NCBI RefSeq assembly: GCF_003288905.1
Contig: NZ_NHYL01000003.1
Coordinates: forward strand, 98,764 to 162,763
Direction: 5' to 3'
DNA from: Helicobacter sp. 11-8110
GTDB taxonomy: Bacteria > Campylobacterota > Campylobacteria > Campylobacterales > Helicobacteraceae
DNA length: 64,000 nt
Shown one piece after another: positions 36,104 to 45,932 of the stretch (the stretch's first letter is position 1; the number at the start of each line of letters is the position of its first letter). The notes below the pieces were generated by a model that saw only the letters and a list, made by a program, of their open reading frames with translations, did not search any database and was not told the origin of the DNA. Both the position numbers and the translations under genes were made by a program.

Positions 36104-38044
36104 ATGAAAAAAGTCCTATCTTCAAAAATCTCTCTTAGCTTTTTTGCTTTGATTCTTGTTGCTTTAATATTGGCAATCTTGATATTCTCTCCCATAGGGA
36201 ATTATTTTATCAAAAATGCCATTTTAGCAAAGCTTGAAACACACACTCAAATGCAGTGGAAAAGCCGTAGCTTCAAACTCACACCAAGCACTATCGCGCT
36301 AGAATTTAGCTCCCAAGATGACAAACTCGAACTTTTTGTAAAAGGCGATTATTCACTTTTTTTGCGAACACTAAAAGGGGATTTTTATATTAACTCTAAA
36401 GGCTTTCAAACCCTTTTTAATAACAAAACCCTATCTTTTGGAGATAATCAATGGATTGAAGGAAATTTTGAAGGAAATTTTAACCACTACACACTTTATG
36501 CCTCAAGCAATCTCTTTCTTTCTCACAGCAATTTAACAGCCACACTTCACTATTTATCACCACAAACTATTAGTCTTAATCTTACCAATGGATCATTAGC
36601 TTCCCTTTTAGAAATTTTAAATGAAAAGCCCTATGGTGATGGAATCATTTCTTTAAATGCTAATTTTACTCATCTGCAAAAATCCTTTGATGGCACTTTG
36701 GATTTGGAAATTGAAGGGGGTAAATTAGATAAGAATCTTTTTTTATCTGAATTTAACCTAGAAATTCCAAACACAAGCTTTATGGGAAAACTTGAATCAA
36801 CTCTACAACAAAATACTCTAACACATTATTTAAAAATCTATTCTACTATCGGCGATGCCTTTATTAAGGGAGCTACTAATATCCACTCTCTTGCAACTAA
36901 CACAAATTTTAATATTAATCTCACTAGTCTCTCCCCCCTTTCACCTTTTTTTAAAATTCCACTCAATGGATCTTTTGATGCCAAGGGAATTGCTAAGGGA
37001 GATTTTAAAAATATGCTTTTAGATGGAGAAATACAGCTTTCTAGCTCTCCTCTTAATTATAATCTCAACCTAAGAGATCTTAAGCCAAAAACTCTCAAAA
37101 TCTCTTCAAAGAATCTAAAAGCTCAATCTCTTTTGTTACTTTTTAACAAAAATCCCTATTTTGAGGGCAATGTTGATTTGGAAGTGGATTTGCGAGATTT
37201 CTCACAAGGAATTTCAGGCATTATTTCACTTAACAGCCAAAATCTCTTTATCAATAGCCCTCTTTTAGAAGAAAAAACACAAATTGGATTCCCATCAACT
37301 AAATTTACTTTTCATTCACAAATTGAACTTGCTAATGGAAGTGGCATTGTTAATTATCTCTTAGAATCTAATTTCTTAAAACTTCAAGCACAAAAAGGTA
37401 ATTTAACTTTAAAGCCTTTAAAATTTGAATTCCCAACCACACTAGAAGTTGCCAAACTTCAAAATCTTTCATATCGCAATAAAACTGCCCTTCAAGGCTC
37501 TTTAATCACTCAAGGCATTCACACAAAAGATTCTTTTGAACTCCAAGGCACCCTTCATTATAATCAAAACCAAAATCCTTTTTCACTTATGCTAACTCCA
37601 CAAAACTTTACACTTAGAATCCAGCAAATCCCCTCTAGTCAAATTTATACTCTTTTTGATCAAGCTCCACGCTATTTTAGTGGAATAGGTAATTTTAGCC
37701 TTAATAACAATCTTGTTGATCAAATTAATAATATTAATTTTGATATTCACAGCCTTTCATTCCAAACAACGCCGCTACTCCAAGAACTCCAAAGAAAAAG
37801 CAAACAAAACTTCGCAAAAGAAAATTTTAATGGTTATATTTATAACACTATTTTGCAAGATGAGATTCTCCAAAGCCGAACCTCTTTGCAGTCTAAGCAT
37901 TTTAAAATCCAATCTCAAAAAATCACCACTAATCTTAACACAAAAGAAATCCAAGGAGATTTCACCATTCAAACCAAAACCAAAGAATCAAAATACACAA
38001 TCTATGGCAAAACTTCTCATCCAAAAATTAAATCAATAAATTAA
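36104..38044 (+). CDS. AsmA-like inner-membrane-anchored protein
   Basis: The 646-residue protein has one N-terminal membrane helix (about 9-30, SLSFFALILVALILAILIF). A long periplasmic region follows, rich in alternating hydrophobic/polar strands and repeated phrases such as LDGEIQLSSSPL and FEGNVDLEVDL. This pattern resembles the AsmA/TamB/YhdP class of beta-groove proteins that move or arrange lipids between the membranes. No direct family motif was recognised, so the call rests on architecture. It stands alone before maeB. Confidence 0.55.
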   Translation: MKKVLSSKISLSFFALILVALILAILIFSPIGNYFIKNAILAKLETHTQMQWKSRSFKLTPSTIALEFSSQDDKLELFVKGDYSLFLRTLKGDFYINSKGFQTLFNNKTLSFGDNQWIEGNFEGNFNHYTLYASSNLFLSHSNLTATLHYLSPQTISLNLTNGSLASLLEILNEKPYGDGIISLNANFTHLQKSFDGTLDLEIEGGKLDKNLFLSEFNLEIPNTSFMGKLESTLQQNTLTHYLKIYSTIGDAFIKGATNIHSLATNTNFNINLTSLSPLSPFFKIPLNGSFDAKGIAKGDFKNMLLDGEIQLSSSPLNYNLNLRDLKPKTLKISSKNLKAQSLLLLFNKNPYFEGNVDLEVDLRDFSQGISGIISLNSQNLFINSPLLEEKTQIGFPSTKFTFHSQIELANGSGIVNYLLESNFLKLQAQKGNLTLKPLKFEFPTTLEVAKLQNLSYRNKTALQGSLITQGIHTKDSFELQGTLHYNQNQNPFSLMLTPQNFTLRIQQIPSSQIYTLFDQAPRYFSGIGNFSLNNNLVDQINNINFDIHSLSFQTTPLLQELQRKSKQNFAKENFNGYIYNTILQDEILQSRTSLQSKHFKIQSQKITTNLNTKEIQGDFTIQTKTKESKYTIYGKTSHPKIKSIN

Positions 38045-38135
38045 ACAAAACGCTTAAAATTACTTTCATTTAAATTCACTTTTATCTCTTTTTTGTTTAA
38101 ATTCCGTATTTATTTTACCTACTAAGGCAAATACT

Positions 38136-39368
38136 ATGGAAGATCTAAAACAAACCTATCCTGATTCGCTCCCCTATCACCAAGGCGGAAAACTCGAAGT
38201 TATTCCAAGAACTAAAGTGGAAAATGAGCACGATTTATCTCTTGCTTATTCCCCAGGCGTGGCAGTGCCTTGCAAAGAGATACAAAAAGATCCTCATTTA
38301 GCTTATGACTATACTTCAAAAGGTAATCTTGTTGCTGTTATTTCAAATGGCACTGCTGTTTTGGGATTAGGTAATATTGGCGCTATCGCAGGAAAGCCAG
38401 TTATGGAAGGAAAAGCGGTTTTGTTCAAAAAATTTGCCGACATTAATGCCTTTGATATAGAAATTGATGAAACTAATCCTGATAGATTCATTGAAATTGT
38501 TAGAGCCATTGCCCCTACTTTTGGTGGAATTAATTTAGAAGACATTAAAGCGCCTGAATGTTTTTATATTGAAAATCGCCTCAAAGAGATTCTTGATATT
38601 CCTATTATGCACGATGATCAACACGGAACTGCAATTATTTCAGCAGCAGGGATTATCAATGGCGCAAAAATTGCCAACAAGAATATTGCAGATTTAAAAG
38701 TGGTTGTTTTAGGAGCAGGAGGTGCGGCGATTGCTTGTGCAAAAATCGCACAAAAGCTTGGTGTAAAAGAAATTATTATGTTTGATAGCAAAGGTGCTAT
38801 CACCACTCACCGCAAAGATTCTCTTAATGGCTTCAAAAAAGATTTTATCGTTGATAAAAAAATCGATACTTACAAAGAAGCTTTAGATGGCGCTGATGTT
38901 GTGCTTGGCTTATCAAGAGGTGATATTTTAAGCGCAAAAGACATAGAGGGAATGAACAAAGATCCGATGATCTTTGTTATGAGCAATCCAACCCCAGAAA
39001 TCGAACCCAAACTTATAAAAGAGGTGCGCCCTGATGCGATTATTGCCACAGGAAGAAGCGATTATCCCAATCAAATCAACAATGTTTTAGGTTTCCCCTA
39101 TATTTTTAAAGGTGCGCTCAAAGCACACGCAAAAAGCATTAATGAATCAATGAAACTTGCTGCTGCTAATGCCCTAGCACAACTTGCACAAGAAGAGATA
39201 CCACCAGCTCTAAAAATAGAACTTGAAAAGATTCACCAAAGAAAATTTGAATTTGGCAAAGAATACATTATCCCCTCCCCTTTTGATTGGAGACTCAAAG
39301 AATTTGTCTCTAATGCTGTAGCACAAGCTGCTATTGATAGTGGCGTTGCAAGAATCAAGGCTTTGTAA
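38136..39368 (+). CDS. maeB: NADP-type malic enzyme (short form)
   Basis: The 410-residue enzyme decarboxylates malate to pyruvate. It has the N-terminal [11 protein letters not shown] motif, the metal site DDQHGTA and the nucleotide-binding [12 protein letters not shown]. It lacks the phosphotransacetylase-like extension of long malic enzymes. H. pylori, to my knowledge, lacks this enzyme, while Campylobacter and Wolinella have it. It is coupled to the next small gene by TAATG. Confidence 0.94.
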   Translation: MEDLKQTYPDSLPYHQGGKLEVIPRTKVENEHDLSLAYSPGVAVPCKEIQKDPHLAYDYTSKGNLVAVISNGTAVLGLGNIGAIAGKPVMEGKAVLFKKFADINAFDIEIDETNPDRFIEIVRAIAPTFGGINLEDIKAPECFYIENRLKEILDIPIMHDDQHGTAIISAAGIINGAKIANKNIADLKVVVLGAGGAAIACAKIAQKLGVKEIIMFDSKGAITTHRKDSLNGFKKDFIVDKKIDTYKEALDGADVVLGLSRGDILSAKDIEGMNKDPMIFVMSNPTPEIEPKLIKEVRPDAIIATGRSDYPNQINNVLGFPYIFKGALKAHAKSINESMKLAAANALAQLAQEEIPPALKIELEKIHQRKFEFGKEYIIPSPFDWRLKEFVSNAVAQAAIDSGVARIKAL

Positions 39369-39589
39369 TGGAAGAATTTGAATACAAACTTGTAATGTTT
39401 GGATTTAGCGCTTTATGTGAAGATTTAGAGGAAGTCCAAAGGCGACTTTCTCTCTACCCCAAAGAGCGCTATGAACTTGAAAATGGCGAAGAATGTTTTT
39501 TAATCAATCTAAAGACTAAAGAGCAATTTCCTATCATTTTAGAAAATAATCGTTTCATCATCTTAAAAACTCCAAAAAATCTAGCTTAA
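39368..39589 (+). CDS. Small conserved hypothetical protein
   Basis: This 73-residue acidic protein overlaps the maeB stop as TAATG. It has an amphipathic first half (LCEDLEEVQRRLSLYPKER) and a beta-rich second half (CFLINLKTKEQFPIILENN). No known family, signal peptide or membrane helix is recognised. Its coupling suggests expression with malic enzyme. Confidence 0.6.
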   Translation: MEEFEYKLVMFGFSALCEDLEEVQRRLSLYPKERYELENGEECFLINLKTKEQFPIILENNRFIILKTPKNLA

Positions 39590-39673
39590 AACTTATTTTT
39601 AAGCCTTTTTGGCTATAATTCCATCCCTCCAAATAAAGAGTCTTTTTAAATAAATATTACTAAGGAAAAAATT

Positions 39674-40723
39674 ATGAAAAAAGTTTTATTATTAATGAGT
39701 GGAGGAATTGATTCAAGCTATTGTGCCTATTTATTACAAAAACAAGGTTATAGCGTTTATGGAATTTATCTTAAACTCCACAACAAAGAAGAAAAGCACG
39801 ATTACTATACTAAAAATATTGAAAAATGCACACAATCCCTCAATATTCCTTATCAAATCATTGATGAAAGAGAACTTTTCAAAAAAAGCGTTTATGATTA
39901 TTTTGTTGATTCTTATAAAAAGGGCTTAACTCCCAATCCTTGCGCAATGTGCAACCCAAATGTAAAGTTTAATATCGCTTTTAAGCTTGCAGAAGATTTG
40001 GGTTGTGATTTTGTAGCAACAGGACATTATGCCCAAATTAAAAACGGCAGAATCGCTCAAGCTGTCGATACTCACAAAGATCAAAGTTATTTTCTCTTTG
40101 GCTTAAAACCAGAATGGATTTCAAAAATCATCTTTCCCCTGGGCGATAAAAAGAAAGAGGAAATCAAGCCTATTGCTTTAAAAGAACTACCTTGGCTTGG
40201 GACCTTAGAGACTTACAAAGATTCTCAAGAAATTTGCTTTGTTGAAAATTCTTACATTGATATTTTAAAAAAACATCACAAAACCGAGCAAAAAGGGGAT
40301 GTCCTTGATTCTAAAGGCAATAAAATTGGCACTCACAAAGGCTATATGCAATACACCATTGGCAAACGCAAAGGCTTCACCATTAAGGGCGCGCTCACTC
40401 CTCATTATGTGCTAAAAATTAATCCACAAGACAATACCATTATCGCAGGCAGTAAAGAAGAACTAGCAACCAACAAGGTCCAAGCTCTTAATCTCTCACT
40501 GCCCAAAGAATGGTTTCAAGACAATAAGGTTTTTGATTGCGAAGTAAAAATCCGCTACAAAAGCCATAAGATTCCTGCTCAAATTATACTAACAAATAAT
40601 GGCAATCAAGATATTATCACAGCCAATCTCAAAGAATCTGCCTATGGCATAGCCAATGGTCAAGCCTTGGTTTTATATGATGGCAATGAAGTTTTAGGTG
40701 GTGGATTTATTGAGGAATTTTAA
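39674..40723 (+). CDS. mnmA: tRNA-specific 2-thiouridylase MnmA
   Basis: MnmA thiolates U34 of Lys, Glu and Gln tRNAs. The 349-residue protein has the PP-loop SGGIDSS (9-15), the catalytic cysteine in TPNPCAMCN and its partner in [13 protein letters not shown] and the C-terminal [10 protein letters not shown] beta domain are also present. A TATAAT-like box lies about 60 bp upstream, so it probably has its own promoter. Confidence 0.95.
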   Translation: MKKVLLLMSGGIDSSYCAYLLQKQGYSVYGIYLKLHNKEEKHDYYTKNIEKCTQSLNIPYQIIDERELFKKSVYDYFVDSYKKGLTPNPCAMCNPNVKFNIAFKLAEDLGCDFVATGHYAQIKNGRIAQAVDTHKDQSYFLFGLKPEWISKIIFPLGDKKKEEIKPIALKELPWLGTLETYKDSQEICFVENSYIDILKKHHKTEQKGDVLDSKGNKIGTHKGYMQYTIGKRKGFTIKGALTPHYVLKINPQDNTIIAGSKEELATNKVQALNLSLPKEWFQDNKVFDCEVKIRYKSHKIPAQIILTNNGNQDIITANLKESAYGIANGQALVLYDGNEVLGGGFIEEF

Positions 40724-40880
40724 CCCAATAAATCCTTTTGTATATTTGTTTCAACTTTTCACACTATCTTATCTAAAAATAGCCAAATTATCTAAGAAAT
40801 AGAATTATAATTACAATCTTTTTCTTTGTTTTAAAGTTATAGGGGTATAATTTGCAGATATCAATATAAGAAGGAACAAA

Positions 40881-41705
40881 ATGAAAAACAGAATCGCAGT
40901 TGCAACAGACTTCTCACAAAAAAGCCTAATGGCACTCACCAAAGCTATCTATTTAGCCAAAAAACTTCAATACACTTTAGATATTATACATGTCGTCGAG
41001 TATTCTATATTTCACAATCCCAAAAAAGACAAAAAGGCAGGAAAAGAAGCCTTAGCAAAATTTCTTACAAGCCATTTCCCAAATCCAGAAGTTGAAATGC
41101 AACAATTCTGTTATGTAGGCACAATCTACAAAGAAATCAATCGGCATATTAAAGATCGAGAATGTCGTTTATTATGCGTAGGTGCAACAGGAGAAACCCA
41201 ACATTTAACCGATATTTTACTAGGTTCTGTTACAAAGCAAATTATCAAAAAATCACCCATTCCGGTTTTGGTAGCCAAAAATGAAACACTACCTGATTAC
41301 ACCAATATTTTTTCGCCCACAGACTTTAGCGAATCTTCTAGCAAGCTTGCCAAAGTTGCTAAAAAATTCTTCCCTACAGCACATCTCATTTTCTACCACA
41401 TGATTAGTCGCCCTTTTGAAATCCGCCTTGGGCATTATGGCGCAAATGATGAGCAGATCTCAAACTTCAACCAAAATACAGAAAATAAAACCAAAGAATT
41501 AGCCAAGAAATTTCTCAAAAATTTCTCTGAACACAAAAATGAAGTCGTGCTTGATAGCGGTATTCTTTCTTATACTAGACTTCTAAGTGTCGCTGAAAAC
41601 AAAAATGCTTCACTCATTGCTCTTCCTACTAGCGGAAAAGTAAGTTTTTTCGCATTAGATGTTTTGGAAAACTCCAAGATTGATGTTTTTATTTGGAAAC
41701 TTTAA
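40881..41705 (+). CDS. Tandem universal stress protein (UspA family)
   Basis: The 274-residue protein has two Usp domains. The first (1-145) keeps a near-complete ATP-binding loop, GATG-ETQHLTDILL-GSVTKQI, with one extra residue in the spacing. The second (about 150-274) lacks this loop. A TATAAT (40846-40851) lies 30 bp upstream of the start. Stress signalling by homology; no specific target is known. Confidence 0.85.
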   Translation: MKNRIAVATDFSQKSLMALTKAIYLAKKLQYTLDIIHVVEYSIFHNPKKDKKAGKEALAKFLTSHFPNPEVEMQQFCYVGTIYKEINRHIKDRECRLLCVGATGETQHLTDILLGSVTKQIIKKSPIPVLVAKNETLPDYTNIFSPTDFSESSSKLAKVAKKFFPTAHLIFYHMISRPFEIRLGHYGANDEQISNFNQNTENKTKELAKKFLKNFSEHKNEVVLDSGILSYTRLLSVAENKNASLIALPTSGKVSFFALDVLENSKIDVFIWKL

Positions 41706-41718
41706 GTTTTATGGGTAG

Positions 41719-43002
41719 ATGAAAAATCTCTGCCCTCCACTCTTTCTTAATCACAAAGAACGCCTTGCTTTTTTTCTTTTTTTACTTGGTGTGTTAATTT
41801 GCACATTAGGCTATAAATATTATCAATTCCACACCCTAAAATCCCAAAAATTTCCCCAAATTCAAGCTAGTGTTATTTTGCAATACCAAAAAACAAAAGG
41901 ACAAAAACGCTACTTTGTTTTGAAGTTAAAAAGCGACTTTGGGACATTTTACACAACTTCTTGGGAGGATTTAAAAAACCTAAAAAATAAAAAAGTCTCT
42001 TTAAAGATTATCTTAGAAAAAGTTAATTTTTGGGATTTTATCAAAGGCTTTTATGCACCAAGTTTTCAACTTGCCTTGCTGCAAGAAGAAGACTTTAGAA
42101 AGCCTCTTAGAGATTTTATTTTACAACAGCACCAAACGCTTTTAATGGGAGAATACTATCTCTCGCTTTTTTTATCTGATCCCTTGCCGCTACCTTGGAG
42201 AGAACTAGCTCAAAGCTATGGAATCGCACATATTTTTGCCATTTCTGGCTATCATACTGGAATCCTAAGTGCTTTGGGATTTTTAATCTTAGGCTGGATT
42301 TACACTCCCTTGCACAAACGCTATTTCCCCTATCGGAATCGCTATTTTGATTTAGGCGTTATTGTTTTGTCTTTGCTAATTGGGTATTATTTTCTGCTCA
42401 CACAATCTCCCTCTTATCTTAGGGCTTTAGCTATGTCTTGCATTGCATTTTTTTTGCTTTTTAGGGGCTTGGATATTTTGCGATTAGAATCATTTTTTTG
42501 GAGCATTGCAATCCTTCTTGCCTTTTTTCCTTCTTTGATTTTTTCAATCGGATTTTATTTTTCCTGTCTTGGAGTTTTATATATTTTTTTATTTTTTAAA
42601 TACTTTAAAATCCCGCATTCTTTTTTGCAAAAATTTCTTTATGGTCTTAGCATTAACATTTCCACTTTTTTTCTTATGGGCATTGTAGTTTATTATTTCT
42701 TTCCGCCTTTTTCTCCACTCTCCCTTAGCTCAATCCTGCTTACTCCACTTTTTAGCTTGTATTATCCTTTTGTTTTTATTGCACATTTTATTGGTTTTGG
42801 AGGATTGCTTGATTCTGTGCTTTTGTGGTGGGTTAGCCTAAAAACACACACGATTATTTTACAACCTAACTTTTATCTTTTTATATTTTGCAATTTCCTA
42901 ACGATTCTAGCTATTTTCTACCGCTATGCTTTTTTCGCGCTTTTTTTGCTTAATTTTATTTATTATTTATATGGCATTATTTCGTATTTTCAAATATTAT
43001 AA
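41719..43002 (+). CDS. comEC: ComEC/Rec2 competence channel protein
   Basis: ComEC forms the inner-membrane pore for DNA uptake. The 427-residue protein has many membrane helices and the competence-domain signature IAHIFAISGYHTGIL near 175. QSPSYLRALAM is also present. It lacks the extra nuclease-like domain of long ComEC forms, as in H. pylori HP1361. Its last 130 bp are duplicated 902 bp downstream, beyond the Sel1 gene. Confidence 0.9.
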   Translation: MKNLCPPLFLNHKERLAFFLFLLGVLICTLGYKYYQFHTLKSQKFPQIQASVILQYQKTKGQKRYFVLKLKSDFGTFYTTSWEDLKNLKNKKVSLKIILEKVNFWDFIKGFYAPSFQLALLQEEDFRKPLRDFILQQHQTLLMGEYYLSLFLSDPLPLPWRELAQSYGIAHIFAISGYHTGILSALGFLILGWIYTPLHKRYFPYRNRYFDLGVIVLSLLIGYYFLLTQSPSYLRALAMSCIAFFLLFRGLDILRLESFFWSIAILLAFFPSLIFSIGFYFSCLGVLYIFLFFKYFKIPHSFLQKFLYGLSINISTFFLMGIVVYYFFPPFSPLSLSSILLTPLFSLYYPFVFIAHFIGFGGLLDSVLLWWVSLKTHTIILQPNFYLFIFCNFLTILAIFYRYAFFALFLLNFIYYLYGIISYFQIL

Positions 43003-43014
43003 GATTCAATTTTT
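42885..43014 (+). repeat. Direct repeat, copy 1: 3' end of comEC
   Basis: This 130-bp block covers the last 38 codons of comEC, its stop and 12 further bases. It matches 43787-43916 with 6 substitutions and no gaps (about 95 %). The two copies flank the Sel1-like gene at a spacing of 902 bp. Confidence 0.9.
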
Positions 43015-43180
43015 GGAGACAAAAAATATTGACTACCAAAACAAAAATCAATAAAGCTTCAAGCAAGTGAATTTTTGATAGCATAGCACACAATACTTTA
43101 GTGTTTTTATTTAAAATTCACAGATGTAAAAGCATTGAGTTTTTTAAATTAATCATGTTTTGCAAACACAGGGGGTAAAA

Positions 43181-43759
43181 ATGAAAAAGGTATTTGTTTT
43201 ATTTTATATGTTAGTTAGTTTAGCTTTCGCTTCTGATAGCTCATTTGATGAAGTGCTAGCAAAAGCCAAACAGGGAGATGCTGAGGCTCAATTTCTTCTA
43301 GGTATTATGTATTACCAAGGACAAGGCGTAAAACAAGATTATAAAAAGGCAGCTGAATGGTTTAGCAAGGCAGCTGAGCAGGGACTTGCTGAGGCGCAAT
43401 TTTATCTAGGTCTTATGTATGTAGACGGACAAGGTGTAAGACAAGATTATAAAAAAGCATTTGAATGGTATAGTAAGGCAGCCAAGCAGGGAAATGCTAA
43501 AGCTCAATTTTATCTAGGTGTTATGTATGCAGAAGGACAAGGTGCAAGACAGGATTATAAAAAGGCAGTTGAATGGTATAGTAAGGCAGCTAATCAGGGA
43601 GATGCTGAGGCTCAGGCTTATTTGGGGCTTATGTATATCGAAGGACATGGCGTAAGACAAGATTTAAAAAAGGCAAAAGAATATTTTGGTCTTTCTTGCG
43701 ACTCTGGATTGCAACTTGGTTGTGATGCATATAGGGAATTAAATGAGGGAGGAATATAA
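43181..43759 (+). CDS. Exported Sel1-repeat protein (Hcp-like)
   Basis: The 192-residue protein has a signal peptide (MKKVFVLFYMLVSLAFA). Four 36-residue Sel1 repeats follow, each of the form G-AEAQF-LG-MY--GQGV-QDYKKA-EW-SKAA-Q. The last part carries two cysteines (SCDSGLQLGCDAY), as in Helicobacter cysteine-rich proteins, though the other repeats lack the Cys pair. Such proteins act in protein-protein contacts outside the cytoplasm. ATG 43181 follows GGGGG. It sits inside a duplication of the comEC tail. Confidence 0.88.
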   Translation: MKKVFVLFYMLVSLAFASDSSFDEVLAKAKQGDAEAQFLLGIMYYQGQGVKQDYKKAAEWFSKAAEQGLAEAQFYLGLMYVDGQGVRQDYKKAFEWYSKAAKQGNAKAQFYLGVMYAEGQGARQDYKKAVEWYSKAANQGDAEAQAYLGLMYIEGHGVRQDLKKAKEYFGLSCDSGLQLGCDAYRELNEGGI

Positions 43760-43781
43760 AAAGAGAGTATAAACTCTCTTT
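43760..43781 (+). terminator. Terminator after the Sel1 gene
   Basis: AAAGAGAGT (43760-43768), loop ATAA and ACTCTCTTT (43773-43781) form a perfect 9-bp stem right after the stop codon, followed by TGTTTATTTTG. It lies just upstream of the second comEC-tail copy. Confidence 0.7.
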
Positions 43782-43786
43782 TGTTT

Positions 43787-43916
43787 ATTTTGCAATTTCC
43801 TAACGATTCTAGCTATTTTCTACCGCTATGCCTTTTTTGCACTTTTTTTGCTTAATTTTATTTATTATTTATATGGCATTATTTTGTATTTTAAAATATT
43901 ATAAAATTCAATTTTT
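43787..43916 (+). pseudogene. Direct repeat, copy 2: orphan comEC 3' fragment
   Basis: This block repeats the comEC tail. Read in the old frame it still encodes the last 38 residues of ComEC up to the stop, with two changes (Ser to Leu and Gln to Lys). Five of the six base differences move toward A or T. It has no start codon or upstream part, so it is a non-functional remnant marking a duplication boundary. Confidence 0.85.
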
Positions 43917-43997
43917 ACACATTAAAAAATTCTATTTGGTTTTTTTTCTAAAATCGGTTAAAATTCCTAGATTATTTTAACCATACAAAGGAAGATT

Positions 43998-44540
43998 GTG
44001 AATGAATTAATTTCAAAAATTAGCAAAGGGATTTTTGCTATTTTGCCCTTTTTATTGCTATTTTGGATTTTTTCTTTTGTTTATGACTTTTGCGCTGCGA
44101 TTTTTTATTCTATTTTTGGAATCACTAATGCAAATTTAGCCGTTACGCTTTTTATCTTCGCAATTAGTCTTGCTTTGCTCTATTATATTGGGCATTTGGT
44201 GGATAAAAATAAGGAATTTTTACTCATTAGGATAACAGAAATCATCATTGGCAAAATTCCTGTGGTCAAAAGCATTTATTCTGGAATCAAAGAAGTTTTA
44301 AATATTTTTTCTGGAAAAAATAAAGAGGGTTATTTGGGTGTAGCCTATGTTGATGTAGGAAATATGGAGCTTATGGGATTTATCACCAAAGAAGATGGGG
44401 AGCATTACTGGGTTTTTATCCCCACTACTCCCAATCCCACTTCAGGCTTTATCCTAAGAATCCACAAAAATAATATAAGAATGTCAGATTTATCAGTCAG
44501 CGATGGTTTTAAAAAGATTATTTCTTTGGGAGTTAAGTAG
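43998..44540 (+). CDS. DUF502-family membrane protein
   Basis: The 180-residue protein has two membrane helices in its first half (about 11-33 and 45-65). The DUF502 motifs GKIPVVKSIYSGIKEVL, MELMGFIT and VFIPTTPNPTSGF follow. The family is widespread, and no function is firmly known. The GTG start is supported by AAGGAAG. It overlaps the next gene at TAGTG. Confidence 0.88.
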   Translation: MNELISKISKGIFAILPFLLLFWIFSFVYDFCAAIFYSIFGITNANLAVTLFIFAISLALLYYIGHLVDKNKEFLLIRITEIIIGKIPVVKSIYSGIKEVLNIFSGKNKEGYLGVAYVDVGNMELMGFITKEDGEHYWVFIPTTPNPTSGFILRIHKNNIRMSDLSVSDGFKKIISLGVK

Positions 44541-45394
44541 TGTTGCAAAAAATAAAAGACTTTAGCGAACTTGTCATGTTTCAGCATAGCATTTTTTCTA
44601 TGCCCTTTATTTTCATTGCAATGCTAACTGCTGCACAGGGCTGGTTTGGCTGGAAACTGCTTGCATTTGGTGTAATTGCAAGCATTAGTGCAAGGAATTT
44701 TGCAATGGCATTTAATCGCTATGCAGATAGAAAGTTTGATAGCACAAATCCACGCACCAAGAACCGCCCAAGTGTAGATGGCAGAATCTCGCCTTTTGCG
44801 ATGCTTATTTTTATTTTAATGAACGCGTTAATTTTTATTTTTATGGGTTGGCTTATTAATCCTTTGTGTTTTTATCTTTCTTTTCCGATTCTGCTTATTT
44901 TAGCAAGCTATTCTTTGATGAAGCGATTAACCTCAGCAGCACATTTGGTTTTAGGACTTTCACTTGGATTAGCACCTATTGCTGGGGTAGCTGCTGTTAG
45001 TGGAGAGATTCCACTATGGAGTGTTTGGCTTTGCTGTGGTGTTTTATTTTGGGTGGCAGGATTTGATTTGCTTTATGCCCTGCAAGATATTGAACACGAT
45101 AAAAAAGAAGGCTTATATTCTATCCCAAGTGCTTTTGGGGTGCAAAATACACTTTGGATTTCGAGGTTTTTTCATCTTTTAACACTATTTTTTTGGGCAT
45201 TATATATTATTAGTTCAGATTCTGGTGTTTTTATGTGGATTGGACTTTTGGTTTCAACAATAGCACTTGGTTATGAACAATTCCTAGTTTCAAGGAATTT
45301 TCAAAATATCCCCAAGGCTTTTTTTGTTGTCAATGGTTATTTAGGAATCGTATTTTTTGGTTTTTGTATTTTAGATTTGATTTTTAGGAATTAA
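44540..45394 (+). CDS. mqnP: UbiA-type prenyltransferase, probably MqnP of the futalosine pathway
   Basis: The 284-residue membrane enzyme has about eight helices and the first aspartate motif NRYADRKFDSTNPRT near 60. The second motif is DLLYALQDIEHDKKEG near 180. UbiA enzymes attach an isoprenoid tail to an aromatic ring. Campylobacterota make menaquinone through futalosine, so MqnP is the likely role, matching H. pylori HP1360 near comEC. The start codon GTG overlaps the DUF502 stop. Confidence 0.87.
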   Translation: MLQKIKDFSELVMFQHSIFSMPFIFIAMLTAAQGWFGWKLLAFGVIASISARNFAMAFNRYADRKFDSTNPRTKNRPSVDGRISPFAMLIFILMNALIFIFMGWLINPLCFYLSFPILLILASYSLMKRLTSAAHLVLGLSLGLAPIAGVAAVSGEIPLWSVWLCCGVLFWVAGFDLLYALQDIEHDKKEGLYSIPSAFGVQNTLWISRFFHLLTLFFWALYIISSDSGVFMWIGLLVSTIALGYEQFLVSRNFQNIPKAFFVVNGYLGIVFFGFCILDLIFRN

Positions 45395-45395
45395 A

Positions 45396-45932
45396 ATGGA
45401 AAAAAGTCGCTTAATTAATACCGCTCTTAAAATTCATTATGACACTGCACACAGCAATGCAGAAGAGTTTGCCATTGAATTTAATAAACTCACTCAAAGT
45501 GATGAAGATCCAATAGGAGAATGGTTGCGTTTAATGCGCGCCAAAAAGGGAAACTTTGACAATGAAAACACGATTGTTTTAGAGCTTTTGGTTGAAATTT
45601 ATCGCAAGATTGAATTATTAGAACACAAGATTCAAGGCGAGACTAAAACTTATGTTCCTTTAAGTAATGAAGGGCTAATTACCACCATTGGACATAGTTG
45701 CTTTAGAATAAAGGATTCTACTTTACAAGAAAATACACTTTATTATGGTAGAGTAGAATTACCCACTTTCCCCACTCGCATTATTCCTATTTATTTTATT
45801 TTTAACACAAATTTAGCATTGGTAGAAAAAATTCACGCACGCGATGAAAATGAATGGGATAGTTATGTTGCTTCAAAAGAAAGGGCACTTATTCGCTCTA
45901 TTAGATCCAGCAAAGGGGTTAATAATGCTTAA
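45396..45932 (+). CDS. Conserved protein of unknown function
   Basis: The 178-residue cytoplasmic-looking protein has a helical N-terminal half with an acidic stretch. Its beta-rich C-terminal half (GHSCFRIKDS, TLYYGRVELPTFPTRIIPIYF) vaguely resembles PilZ-like barrels, but the key RxxxR motif is not seen. It starts 1 nt after mqnP and overlaps the next gene by 8 nt, so it is part of the same operon. No function is proposed. Confidence 0.7.
   Translation: MEKSRLINTALKIHYDTAHSNAEEFAIEFNKLTQSDEDPIGEWLRLMRAKKGNFDNENTIVLELLVEIYRKIELLEHKIQGETKTYVPLSNEGLITTIGHSCFRIKDSTLQENTLYYGRVELPTFPTRIIPIYFIFNTNLALVEKIHARDENEWDSYVASKERALIRSIRSSKGVNNA

Noticed and set aside
43787..43916. Second comEC gene
   Set aside because: Only the last 38 codons are present, with no start or upstream part.
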